The notes beneath the pieces are model-generated. The model saw only the letters and a list, made by a program, of their open reading frames with translations. It was not told the origin of the DNA and did not search any database. A stretch of DNA of 21,924 nucleotides from a virus: positions 1 through 21,924 of IMG/VR virus record IMGVR_UViG_3300025889_001077. One strand, given 5' to 3'. Numbering within the stretch: the first letter of the stretch is position 1; every line of letters starts with the position of its first letter. Positions 7,612 through 14,969 of this stretch are shown one piece after another. Position numbers and translations under genes: made by a program.

Positions 7612-8109
7612 ATGAATAAAGAATGTACTTCCTGTCACGAAATCAAAGACTTAGAAGAATTTGATAAACATAAGGGCGGGAAGTACGGAAAACGATCAAT
7701 TTGTAAGCAATGTCAAGCACTTAGCTCAAAAGAATATAGAAAAAATAATAAAGCCTTTATAAAAGATTTAAAAAATAAGTATAGAAATTCTTTTGAAGGC
7801 TTTGTTATGTATAGCTTAGGACAGGCTAGACATAGAAATAAATATGAATTTTCCATAGATTACCAATTTCTCACTGATTTATGGAATAAGCAAAATGGTT
7901 TATGCACGTTTACTGGATTACCTTTAGAATATTCTAAAGTCCCAGGTATTAAAAATCCTTATCAGGGTTCTCTAGATAGAATAGACAGCTCTAAAGGATA
8001 CACAAAAGATAATGTTAGATGGGTGTGTTGGTTTATTAATCAAATGAAGTCTGATTATTCAGAAAATGAATTTAAGGACCTAATAAGACACGCAGCCAAA
8101 GCACTTTAG
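7612..8109 (+). CDS. Free-standing HNH-type endonuclease (homing-like)
   Basis: 165 residues. The N-terminus is a four-Cys zinc ribbon: C5 and C8, then C31 and C34 (CTSC ... CKQC). The C-terminal domain has W91, C98 in GLCTFTGLPL, then SLDRIDSSKGYTKDNV (120-135), RWVC and N143. This is the phage HNH variant in which the first His is replaced and the DRID...N core is kept. Such enzymes nick or cut DNA and often spread as free-standing homing endonucleases. The gene interrupts nothing: scaffold and capsid genes on both sides are intact. Codon use is AT-biased (Arg almost all AGA), unlike the capsid gene next to it, which suits recent arrival. No ribosome binding site is visible. The cleavage target is unknown. 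Confidence 0.85.
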   Translation: MNKECTSCHEIKDLEEFDKHKGGKYGKRSICKQCQALSSKEYRKNNKAFIKDLKNKYRNSFEGFVMYSLGQARHRNKYEFSIDYQFLTDLWNKQNGLCTFTGLPLEYSKVPGIKNPYQGSLDRIDSSKGYTKDNVRWVCWFINQMKSDYSENEFKDLIRHAAKAL

Positions 8110-8121
8110 AATACCTGTTTG

Positions 8122-8154
8122 TTATTTAGCCTCCAATCTGGGACACCTAAATAA
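8122..8154. other. Hairpin between HNH gene and major capsid gene
   Basis: TTATTTAG (8122-8129) and CTAAATAA (8147-8154) are perfect 8-base inverted arms, with an inner TCC (8132-8134) and GGA (8141-8143) pair around a 6-base loop. No T-run follows, so it is a poor intrinsic terminator. It may be an RNA processing or stabilising element in the capsid leader, a protein site, or a remnant of the HNH insertion. The rest of this 103-base gap holds only the capsid AAGGAG at 8200-8205. Confidence 0.5.
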
Positions 8155-8212
8155 ATCAGCCCTAAAAGTGAAATAGTTTTAATTAACAATTTGATTTTTA
8201 AGGAGATTTTAA

Positions 8213-9154
8213 ATGGCTTTCCCAGTCGCGGCCGGTTATGGAAACCTTCCTAACGGCGCCTTCTCGCCAGTAATTTTCAGCCAGAAGGTATTAAAAACAT
8301 TTCGTAGAGTTTCGGTTATCGAAGCAATCACCAATACTGACTATGCAGGTGAAATCGCTAACTATGGTGACTCAGTACGTATCGTACTAGAACCAGACGT
8401 TACCGTTTCTCCATATGTAAGAGGTCAACAAGTCATTCCAGTTGATCTAATCGACAACGATATCACTATGGTTGTTGATAAGGCCAATAAGTTTGCATTC
8501 AAGGTTGACGATATTGAAGCAAAGCACTCACACGTAAATTGGGAGTCACTTGCTCAAGAACGTGCCGCATTCAAGCTTAAGGATGCTTTTGACTCTGAAA
8601 TCTTAACTTATATGGCAGGTCAAGCAACCACAATTATCGGTTCAAGTTCTTCACCAACCGCTGTAAGAGTTAGCCCTCCAACAGGTGGCTATTCTCCATT
8701 GAACATTCTAGCTCGTATCAATCGTAAGCTTGACGAACTAAACGTTCCTACAGATGGCCGTTGGTTTGTTGCTGGCCCATTCTTCTGGGAACAAATGCAA
8801 CAAGAGGAAAGCCGCTTAATGCAGGTTAACCAAACTGGTGATGCAAAGTCTCAACTACGTACTGGTATGTGGAACGGTAAGGTTATTGAAGGCGATATTC
8901 GTGGCTTTAGCTGCTATATGTCTAACTCATTAACTACCGGCGGTATCGGTCCTGATAGCTCTGCTTCAACCGACTATGGTATTCTATTAGCTGGTCATAT
9001 GTCTTCAACTGCAACTGTTTCACAGATTGCTAAGACTGAAACATTCCGTGACCCAGATAGCTTTGCCGACGTTGTTCGTGGACTACACCTATATGGTCGT
9101 AAGACACTACGTCAAGATGCTCTCGCTGTAGTTTACTATAACCGTGGTGCTTAA
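8213..9154 (+). CDS. Major capsid protein
   Basis: 313 residues, directly after the scaffold/HNH block. The sequence is typical of podophage coat proteins with the HK97 fold: FSQKVLKTFRRVSVIEAITNT (23-43), an E-loop-like stretch (GDSVRIVLEPDVTVSPYVRG, about 52-71), then NWESLAQERAAFKLKDAFDSE helix and a C-terminal DPDSFADVVRGLHLYGRK strand region. It forms the shell and no cleavage site is evident. Codon use differs from its neighbours: Arg is mostly CGT, with many ATC, AAC and GAC codons, as expected for the most abundant protein. AAGGAG at 8200-8205 lies 7 bases before the ATG. It ends in a stop followed by a short gap and the likely capsid partner gene. Confidence 0.95.
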   Translation: MAFPVAAGYGNLPNGAFSPVIFSQKVLKTFRRVSVIEAITNTDYAGEIANYGDSVRIVLEPDVTVSPYVRGQQVIPVDLIDNDITMVVDKANKFAFKVDDIEAKHSHVNWESLAQERAAFKLKDAFDSEILTYMAGQATTIIGSSSSPTAVRVSPPTGGYSPLNILARINRKLDELNVPTDGRWFVAGPFFWEQMQQEESRLMQVNQTGDAKSQLRTGMWNGKVIEGDIRGFSCYMSNSLTTGGIGPDSSASTDYGILLAGHMSSTATVSQIAKTETFRDPDSFADVVRGLHLYGRKTLRQDALAVVYYNRGA

Positions 9155-9173
9155 TAGGAAAGGAATATAGAAA

Positions 9174-9707
9174 ATGGCTAACTTTGTTGTCGCACTAGGT
9201 TATAACTCAACCTCAAGCCCATTACATGAGACCACACGCGATGTGCCAGTCATGTACAATGTTGATAAGATTTTCGACCTTAGCTCAACCGCTGTAGTCG
9301 CATCTACTTATCAAAACAACTACTACACTGCACTAACTTCTGTAGTTTCAGGTGATACTATCGACGTTCTACCTGTTCCTACAAATACTTTAGTCCTGCT
9401 TGCGGGTCTAGATAAGCAACGTGCAGCTACCGCAAACACTAACGGCACAATTGCAGTCGCTCTAGTGGCTCCAGCTACTACTATGATTGCAGCTACAAGC
9501 GTAAGTGCTACCGGCATTCTCTTAAGCTCTCCAACATGGACCGTAAATACTGCCTCGTCTACTGCTTCTGGTGCTATTGGCTATATTGTTTCGAGTACAA
9601 ACGGTACTACTGTACGTGTCACTGTAGGTACTGCTGTTCCTGACGCAAAGCTTCGTGTATTTGCTGTTCTTATGGACGTGTCTGCTATCACAACTCGCGT
9701 AAACTAA
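9174..9707 (+). CDS. Probable capsid surface (decoration-like) protein
   Basis: 177 residues, rich in Ser, Thr, Ala and Val with almost no charge, so mostly beta strand. There is no signal peptide or clear TM segment: the repeated hydrophobic runs (NTLVLLAGLD, IAVALVAPATTMIAA) alternate as in a beta sandwich. It follows the major capsid gene by 19 bases, has a good AAAGGA at 9159-9163, shares the C-ending codon style of the capsid gene, and is the last gene before the terminator. Location, composition and codon use point to an abundant capsid-surface or decoration protein. I do not recognise its family, and a minor head fibre is the alternative. Confidence 0.75.
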   Translation: MANFVVALGYNSTSSPLHETTRDVPVMYNVDKIFDLSSTAVVASTYQNNYYTALTSVVSGDTIDVLPVPTNTLVLLAGLDKQRAATANTNGTIAVALVAPATTMIAATSVSATGILLSSPTWTVNTASSTASGAIGYIVSSTNGTTVRVTVGTAVPDAKLRVFAVLMDVSAITTRVN

Positions 9708-9735
9708 GAATAACAAAAACAAATACCTTAGTTAT

Positions 9736-9769
9736 AGGCCGGGGTCAGTTTTTGGCCTCGGCCTTTTTT
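9736..9769 (+). terminator. Rho-independent terminator after capsid genes
   Basis: GGCCGGGGTC (9737-9746) pairs over all 10 positions with GGCCTCGGCC (9754-9763), with two G-U pairs in RNA, around a 7-base AGTTTTT loop, and is followed by six T (9764-9769). An outer A-T pair adds to the stem. GC-rich in an AT-rich genome, it closes the promoter-to-terminator capsid unit 6637-9769. Genes downstream would need read-through or a promoter I cannot see. Confidence 0.93.
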
Positions 9770-9784
9770 CTTGAAGGTTAATTA

Positions 9785-10516
9785 ATGGCCTATACCTTTT
9801 TACAGTTAACCAATAAAGTATTAACTAGGCTTAATGAGACTGCTTTAACGCAGTCTAATTTTGCTTCTGCAACAGGTTTTAATCAACAGGCTAAAGATGC
9901 TGTTAATGCAGCCATTAAAGATATTATTCACCTTTATCAATTCTGGCCCTTTTTAAGAGTTGCACAAACTATTACTACAAGCTCCAGCACTAATGAATAT
10001 TCTATTAGCCAATCATTAGCTCCCGTTGATTTTTATACAATGCAAATTCGTAAAGATAATACAGCTACTCCTCCTGTAGTTCAGTCTGTATTAACTTATA
10101 TGGATTATAATTTATATATGCGCTACAGATTTCCTGTAGATGCTCAAGCGGATAGTACACAATATTCTCAGCCACAATGGGTTACTAGACCTACTTCGGG
10201 TAGCACTATTATAGTAAGTCCATGGCCTGATAGAGTGTATACTATCGACTATTTTATTTACGAAGTTCCTGCTGAGTTAGTTAATTATAATGATACTACA
10301 GTCATTCCAGATCAATTTATTGATGTGTTAATTAATAGAGCAATGTATTACGCTTATATGTTCCGTGAAAATATTGAGTCTGCATCAGGAATTAAAGACG
10401 AAAGTAAGCAAGGAATTAATCAAATGCTTCGTCAAATTGTTCCTGGATTTACAGATGCAAAAGACCCAAGAGTAGTTAGACCAAGAGCTTTAACAGGTCC
10501 TAGTAGGTTCTTCTAA
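9785..10516 (+). CDS. Head-tail adaptor, tail tubular protein A-like
   Basis: 243 residues. The adaptor ring binds under the portal and begins the short tail (T7 gp11 and P22 gp4 play this role). The N-terminus MAYTFLQLTNKVLTRLNE and the following helix QQAKDAVNAAIKDIIHLYQFWPF (about 34-56) are characteristic of this adaptor group, with a beta-rich middle and a helical end (IDVLINRAMYYAYMFRENIE, about 181-200). GAAGG at 9773-9777 precedes the ATG just past the terminator. The next gene starts in a TAATG overlap. Family assignment is by pattern and position; order adaptor-nozzle supports it. Confidence 0.85.
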   Translation: MAYTFLQLTNKVLTRLNETALTQSNFASATGFNQQAKDAVNAAIKDIIHLYQFWPFLRVAQTITTSSSTNEYSISQSLAPVDFYTMQIRKDNTATPPVVQSVLTYMDYNLYMRYRFPVDAQADSTQYSQPQWVTRPTSGSTIIVSPWPDRVYTIDYFIYEVPAELVNYNDTTVIPDQFIDVLINRAMYYAYMFRENIESASGIKDESKQGINQMLRQIVPGFTDAKDPRVVRPRALTGPSRFF

Positions 10517-12114
10517 TGCCTTTAGAGAATAAAAGTAAAGATAGGTGGGGCACAAAGCAAATTCTGCTTGAGGGCGGGACTGTAAATAACGAAGACCTTA
10601 TTTGGCAAGGTGAAAATCGTCCCGGCTCTCTTACTAGAGGAATTAACTTTGAAACCGCTTTAATTGGTGGTTATAGACGTATTTCAGGCTACACTCGCTA
10701 TAATGAAGCTGCTGTACCTGGGACTGGGCAAATTCTAGGTACATTCGTACATGAAACTGGCGTAGTTGCCATGCGCTCTACTAAAGTATTTTTTGCATCT
10801 ACAAGTGCTACAGCCTGGACAGAATTAACTAGTACAGCAACAGTAGCTAGAACAGGTGCAGGTAAATATAGAGGTACAGCATACAATTGGGTATATCCAA
10901 CTACTACATTTGTTGATGGTGTAAATACTCCTGCTAAATATTCTAATGGAGTATATTCAGACTTAAATAATGCTCCCTCGGGACAAACTTTTGCTACAGA
11001 ATTTAAACGTCACTTATGGCTATCTGGGGCTAATTCTCAAACATTAACTTTTAGTGCTCCTGGTGACGATAATAATTATGATGCTACCGCTGGTGCAGGA
11101 TCAATTAATGTTGGTTTTGCGGTACATGGACATGGCGTTTGGCGTGATGAATTATTTATTTTTGGACGCCATAATATTTCTAAAATCACAGGCACAAGTG
11201 CATCCGATTGGGTATTAAGTCCTGTAACCATGAATATAGGTTGTGTTGCTCCAGATAGCATTAAAGAACTTGGTGGTGACTTAGTATTCCTATCTTCTGA
11301 TGGTCTAAGAACTGTTGCCGGTACCATGCGTATTGGTGACGTAGATATTTCCAACTTAAGTAGACCAATACAAAAGAAAGCTATTGATTTAGTTTCTATA
11401 GAAAACTATGCGGATGGTTCTACCTCTGCTGTAGTTATTAGAAGTAAGTCTCAGTATAGGATATTTTCTTCTAGATCAAGTATGGACAGATCGTCTCAAG
11501 GGGGCTTAATCGGTGGATTACGTCAATCTTCTGATGGTGGAGTTAATTGGGAATGGTTTGATTTCCTAGGTGCTTCTATTTATTGTTGCGATAGTAGATA
11601 CTTATCTTCTGAAACAGAATTAGTAGTACACGCACATAATGATACTGCTGATAATTATGTATATAAACAGGAGAGTGGCAGTAATTTTACAGGCTTTAGT
11701 ACTGCTAGCACTGCCTCTACCACAGTAACTATGTCTTGGTATCTTCAAAGCCCTCACATGGCATTTGAAGATGCCCGTATGCGTAAGACCTTCTACAGAC
11801 TTTGTGCTTATATTTATGCAGAAGGTAACACAACTATCTATACAGGTTCTATATATGATTTTAATGATAGTTCTGTAACACAACCTGTTGATAGAGAATT
11901 AGGTAGAATTGTTAATGCGGCTACTTATGATGACCCTGCTATAACATATGATAATGGATTTATATTTGACTCGAATGCCTTCACAGATGTACGTTTCTGT
12001 GTTCAATTAGAAGGGTCAGCGCTATCCTCAAGCTTTGTACTTTATGGTACAGGGGGAGCACCTTTTACTGTAAGGTCTCTTTCTATTGAATATGCGCTTA
12101 ATGGGAGACGATAA
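10516..12114 (+). CDS. Tail nozzle, tail tubular protein B-like
   Basis: 532 residues, strand-rich with almost no long helices. It follows the adaptor with a TAATG overlap. An early GGYRRISGYTRY (51-62) and repeated beta-blade-like segments (AVHGHGVWRDELFIFGRHNI, LGGDLVFLSSDGLRT) fit the propeller-like tail nozzle or plug proteins of podophages (T7 gp12, P22 gp10 by role). This protein extends the tail channel and holds the packaged genome. It is shorter than T7 gp12 (about 790 aa) and nearer P22 gp10. No enzyme motif is seen. Confidence 0.85.
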   Translation: MPLENKSKDRWGTKQILLEGGTVNNEDLIWQGENRPGSLTRGINFETALIGGYRRISGYTRYNEAAVPGTGQILGTFVHETGVVAMRSTKVFFASTSATAWTELTSTATVARTGAGKYRGTAYNWVYPTTTFVDGVNTPAKYSNGVYSDLNNAPSGQTFATEFKRHLWLSGANSQTLTFSAPGDDNNYDATAGAGSINVGFAVHGHGVWRDELFIFGRHNISKITGTSASDWVLSPVTMNIGCVAPDSIKELGGDLVFLSSDGLRTVAGTMRIGDVDISNLSRPIQKKAIDLVSIENYADGSTSAVVIRSKSQYRIFSSRSSMDRSSQGGLIGGLRQSSDGGVNWEWFDFLGASIYCCDSRYLSSETELVVHAHNDTADNYVYKQESGSNFTGFSTASTASTTVTMSWYLQSPHMAFEDARMRKTFYRLCAYIYAEGNTTIYTGSIYDFNDSSVTQPVDRELGRIVNAATYDDPAITYDNGFIFDSNAFTDVRFCVQLEGSALSSSFVLYGTGGAPFTVRSLSIEYALNGRR

Positions 12115-12569
12115 TGGCTACTGGATATACTAGACAAGCATCCGCACAAATAGCCCCTAACTTAACTATTCTAAGTAACTCCTTTAATCTGGAGTTTAAT
12201 AAGCTTCAAGCAGCTATGGACGCTGGTTCTGGGCACAACCATGATAGCACTCCTGGTGGTGGTTCTCCTATCACTAATATGGGCTTAAATGGTCTATCTG
12301 GAGCTACAGGATTAGTTGTGTCTAGCTCTGGGGGAGCTTTTGCTGCTGTACAATTAACCTGCACTAATGGTACAATAACTATTGGATTTCCTAATGGTGT
12401 TGGTGGTAATCCTGTATTAAATGTTAACGCAGGTACAGGAGCTAACCAGATTGTTCAACTAGATAGTAGCGGTAAATTGCCTGCTGTAGACGGTTCACAA
12501 TTAACTAACGTAGGTTCTATCACTACCGATGCTACCAATACTGTTTATGGTTGGGAGAACTTTATATAA
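12114..12569 (+). CDS. Short tail-fibre-like protein
   Basis: 151 residues. The N-terminal helix (TRQASAQIAPNLTILSNSFN) leads to a GHNHD motif (40-44) and then Gly/Ser/Val beta-repeats. Residues 111-127 (NQIVQLDSSGKLPAVDG) and SQLTNV are a common shaft repeat of phage tail fibres. In other phages these segments are followed by a long receptor-binding part, but here the protein ends at 151 with TVYGWENFI. It therefore resembles an attachment stub. GGGAG at 12103-12107 precedes an ATG that overlaps the nozzle stop, and the next gene overlaps its stop in turn. It probably connects tail and a fibre encoded elsewhere, or is a complete small spike. Confidence 0.75.
   Translation: MATGYTRQASAQIAPNLTILSNSFNLEFNKLQAAMDAGSGHNHDSTPGGGSPITNMGLNGLSGATGLVVSSSGGAFAAVQLTCTNGTITIGFPNGVGGNPVLNVNAGTGANQIVQLDSSGKLPAVDGSQLTNVGSITTDATNTVYGWENFI
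12553..12557 (+). promoter_or_regulatory. Ribosome binding site that fixes the ATG at 12569
   Basis: GGGAG at 12553-12557 lies 11 bases before ATG 12569, which overlaps the fibre stop as TAATG. This favours 12569 over the in-frame TTG at 12551, which would place the ribosome binding site inside the coding region. Confidence 0.6.
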
Positions 12570-14083
12570 TGGCAACAGAAGCAGGTTTAGGTACTATTAG
12601 TACCGATCCAGTATTAGCTACGCAATCCCCTAATCCTGGGCTATCACAGTCCGTAGGGGTTAATGGGGTTAATGGTACCGATCCAGTATTAGCTACAATG
12701 CCTGGGGGAGCCCCTGCCAATAATCCTACCATGACTGCTGATAATGGTGGCGTAGATAATGGTGGCGTAGATAATGGTGGCGTAGATAATGGTGGAACTG
12801 GTGGTGAAACAGGTAATGGTGGAAATGGTGGTGAAACAGGTAATGGTGGAAATGGTTCAGGTGGAGGTAACGAAGGTGGTGGGGGCGGTTCTACAGGAAG
12901 CACTGAGTCCACCGGAACTACTACAGCCTCTACAACATCTACTACACCAACATATCAACAGCCTGTAGATAGCCGCAATAGTGCTATTATAAACAGCACA
13001 AATACTAGAGCTACTAATCCTGTATTGCCTCCTGGTACAGAAGTAAACTTTAATGATATTTCTGCAAATTCCAATGAATTTATGCAGTCTAATAGTCTTG
13101 GTTCTTTGGGTACTTCTACAACATCCAAAGCACAAGCAGGACAGGCAGAGGCATCTCAAAACACAGGCGTAAATACTTATCAAGCCACTCAAATAGATAA
13201 ACAGCAACAAGATGCTGCTTTAATGGAAGCTGCTACTGCTGCTATAGATAGTTCTCACTTAGTTAGTGGCAGATTAAATGAACTATTACAGCCTGGAAGT
13301 GATGGACAATTCCCAACATGGGCTTCTGGTGCTGCTAGAAAGGCTCAACAAATCCTTGCTGCTAGAGGTATTGATAATTCCTCAATGGCAGGACAAGCTA
13401 TTATGGCAGCTATTATTGATGCTGCTGTACCTATTGCCAAAGGTGATAGCGATGCTCTTGTGGCTATGGATTTACAAAATCTTAATAATAAACAACAGGC
13501 AGCCCTTGTAAATTCACAACAGAAGTCCCAATTCTTACTAAGTAATCAAGCTGCGGATAATGCTGCGAAGAATTTTAATGCTTCCAATATGAACCAAGCA
13601 AATGAATTCTACGCCAATCTTGCAACCAATGTATCAACCTTTAATGCTGCACAAAGAACTGCTATCAGTCAATATAATGCTGGTGAAGAAAACTCTATGG
13701 AAAAGTTTGATAAAACCATGCAAGATAGCAGAGATAAGTTTAACACACAAAATGATTTAGTTGTTCAGCAAGCTAACACACAATGGCGCAGACAAATTAA
13801 TACTACTAATACTGCTGCACAAAATGAAGAAAATAGATTAAACGCACTTAATAAACTGCAAATTTCTAATTCTGCGTATGATAAACAATGGCAGCAATAT
13901 AGAGACGAAAGTGCATGGGCGTTTACCGCAAATGAAAATAAAGAAGATAGATTTAATAAACTTGCACAGATTGCTTTGTATACACAAGGCAAGAAAGAAT
14001 TGTTTAATCAGGAGCAGGATGCAGCATTCATGAACGCATTCGGTAACTTCCTAGCTGGCATGTTCCAAGGAGCCTTAAAATAA
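12569..14083 (+). CDS. Probable internal virion (ejection) protein with Gly-rich repeats
   Basis: 504 residues from ATG 12569. Residues 1-60 contain TDPVLAT twice (12-18 and 37-43). Residues 59-110 are a glycine-rich repeat (NGGVD repeated, then GGETGNGGN twice), followed by a Ser/Thr-rich spacer to about 128. The rest is long Gln/Asn/Ala-rich helix: NQQAD, MNQANEFYANLATNVSTFNA, NEENRLNALNKLQ. Its end, NAFGNFLAGMFQGALK, is amphipathic. Long Q/N/A helices with regular FNA and QFN-type spacing, just after the nozzle and fibre, are typical of podophage internal proteins ejected with DNA (the T7 gp14/15 role). No transglycosylase active site is recognised. AAGGAG at 14067-14072 serves the next gene. 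Confidence 0.8.
   Translation: MATEAGLGTISTDPVLATQSPNPGLSQSVGVNGVNGTDPVLATMPGGAPANNPTMTADNGGVDNGGVDNGGVDNGGTGGETGNGGNGGETGNGGNGSGGGNEGGGGGSTGSTESTGTTTASTTSTTPTYQQPVDSRNSAIINSTNTRATNPVLPPGTEVNFNDISANSNEFMQSNSLGSLGTSTTSKAQAGQAEASQNTGVNTYQATQIDKQQQDAALMEAATAAIDSSHLVSGRLNELLQPGSDGQFPTWASGAARKAQQILAARGIDNSSMAGQAIMAAIIDAAVPIAKGDSDALVAMDLQNLNNKQQAALVNSQQKSQFLLSNQAADNAAKNFNASNMNQANEFYANLATNVSTFNAAQRTAISQYNAGEENSMEKFDKTMQDSRDKFNTQNDLVVQQANTQWRRQINTTNTAAQNEENRLNALNKLQISNSAYDKQWQQYRDESAWAFTANENKEDRFNKLAQIALYTQGKKELFNQEQDAAFMNAFGNFLAGMFQGALK
12601..12696 (+). repeat. Dispersed direct repeat of 21 bases encoding TDPVLAT
   Basis: A 21-base sequence starting TACCGATCCAGTATTAGC occurs at 12601-12621 and again, identical, at 12676-12696, 75 bases apart. 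Both copies encode TDPVLAT. Identity at the DNA level suggests recent duplication or recombination in this unstable N-terminal part. Confidence 0.85.
12740..12795 (+). repeat. 15-base tandem repeat in the Gly-rich segment
   Basis: GATAATGGTGGCGTA is repeated three times exactly (12740-12754, 12755-12769, 12770-12784) with a partial fourth copy to 12795. Each unit encodes DNGGV. Unit number could change by slippage without a frameshift. Confidence 0.95.
12800..12853 (+). repeat. 27-base tandem duplication in the Gly-rich segment
   Basis: Two identical 27-base units, 12800-12826 and 12827-12853, beginning GGTGGTGAAACAGG, encode GGETGNGGN twice. It directly follows the 15-base repeats, in the same frame. 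Confidence 0.92.
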
Positions 14084-14409
14084 TGTTTGAGTTTTGGAGT
14101 CTCGCAAAAAATATGATATCTGGGGGCGTTAGTGCTTTCCTAGGGGGCGGTGGCTTAAAAGGCAAATCCATTACGGATAATAGTTCTTTTAACGCTGGTC
14201 AATCTAGTTCTAATAAAGCTACTCCTGGAAAAGCACAACCTACAGGTATTGTAGAGGGTACTTCTCAATATAATCAAGGCAATGCTATGCAATCGCAAAA
14301 GGGCGGCTTTGATAGTAATTTTATGTGGAATGGAAAACCTTTCAATAGTCAATTAAAGGATTTTCTAGATGAGTATGAAGCTAAAGATGAAGAAAAGGGT
14401 ATGAAATAA
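14083..14409 (+). CDS. Small Gly/Ser-rich protein of tail/ejection block
   Basis: 108 residues. The N-terminus MFEFWSLAKNMISGGVSAFLGGGG is amphipathic and could touch a membrane, but is not a convincing TM segment. The middle is Ser/Gly/Asn/Gln-rich and the C-terminus is acidic and helical (KDFLDEYEAKDEEKG). AAGGAG at 14067-14072 and the TAATG overlap with the preceding gene, plus a second TAATG overlap at its own end, argue for a real coupled gene. I do not recognise a family. Position between two ejection-type proteins suggests a small internal virion protein. Confidence 0.7.
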   Translation: MFEFWSLAKNMISGGVSAFLGGGGLKGKSITDNSSFNAGQSSSNKATPGKAQPTGIVEGTSQYNQGNAMQSQKGGFDSNFMWNGKPFNSQLKDFLDEYEAKDEEKGMK

Positions 14410-14957
14410 TGCCATCACAATTTAGTGCCCCTGTTCCTGGTGAAGGTTTAGCCCATCCTCCTGGATCATTTCCTTGGGAAAGACCTCCTCAATATGTGGA
14501 CCCACAAGAAGCTGTCAATTTTATTTGGAAGACTTTAGTTAAACCTGATAGACTTCCTAAAATGCTTGCGCTATTAGAAAGTGGTGCTACAGTAGCAGAT
14601 ATTACTAAAGGTACTCTTGTATCAGGATTTCAACAAGGTCTTTGGTCTATTGATGTTATGATGCTCATTGACCAAAATGTATTTCTTATGGTTGCTACGT
14701 TAGCTGAAAAGGCAGGCATTAAATACAAGTTAATTCCTGATGGTGGTCCTTCTGGTGTTGATACTTTCATGCAAGAATTAAACACCAATCTAATTAAAGC
14801 TAAGATGGGTGGTACTCCTGACGATGTAGCTGCTGCATTTGACGATGCTGAACAAGGTGGCAATGTAATGCCCGGAATGGGTCAAAGTGCTCCTCCTGAT
14901 CCTGCTGCTGCATTAGCACCCCAAGGAAATGGTTTATTTACTCCCCCAGGACAATAA
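14409..14957 (+). CDS. Conserved structural-module protein with APVPGEGL...PWERPP motif
   Basis: 182 residues. The N-terminus has SAPVPGEGLAHPPGSFPWER, then PPQYVDPQEAVNFIW (about 26-40). Similar openings (SAPIPGxSLT...PWExPPxY.dpeeAl) occur, to my recollection, in uncharacterised proteins of marine podo- and myophages. The middle is helical with a hydrophobic stretch (SIDVMMLIDQNVFLMVATLAEKAGIKYKL, too interrupted for a TM segment), and the last 40 residues are Pro/Gly/Ala-rich. It starts in a TAATG overlap and ends 12 bases before the next gene. Function unknown; probably a virion or assembly protein. Confidence 0.75.
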   Translation: MPSQFSAPVPGEGLAHPPGSFPWERPPQYVDPQEAVNFIWKTLVKPDRLPKMLALLESGATVADITKGTLVSGFQQGLWSIDVMMLIDQNVFLMVATLAEKAGIKYKLIPDGGPSGVDTFMQELNTNLIKAKMGGTPDDVAAAFDDAEQGGNVMPGMGQSAPPDPAAALAPQGNGLFTPPGQ

Positions 14958-14969
14958 AGGAATACTAAT

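Noticed and set aside
7571-8212. Group I intron carrying the HNH gene
   Set aside because: Both flanking genes are complete with their own stop and start, so no exon is interrupted.
12551-12571. TTG at 12551 as start of the glycine-rich protein
   Set aside because: ATG at 12569 overlaps the preceding stop and has GGGAG 11 bases upstream, so the TTG start is not needed.
12740-12853. CRISPR-like array
   Set aside because: The repeats are directly adjacent without unique spacers, in frame in a coding gene and encode a Gly-rich peptide.
12562-12912. 116-aa proline-rich ORF on the minus strand
   Set aside because: It is the reverse complement of the glycine-rich repeats; Gly codons read backwards give proline. 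No independent gene signals.
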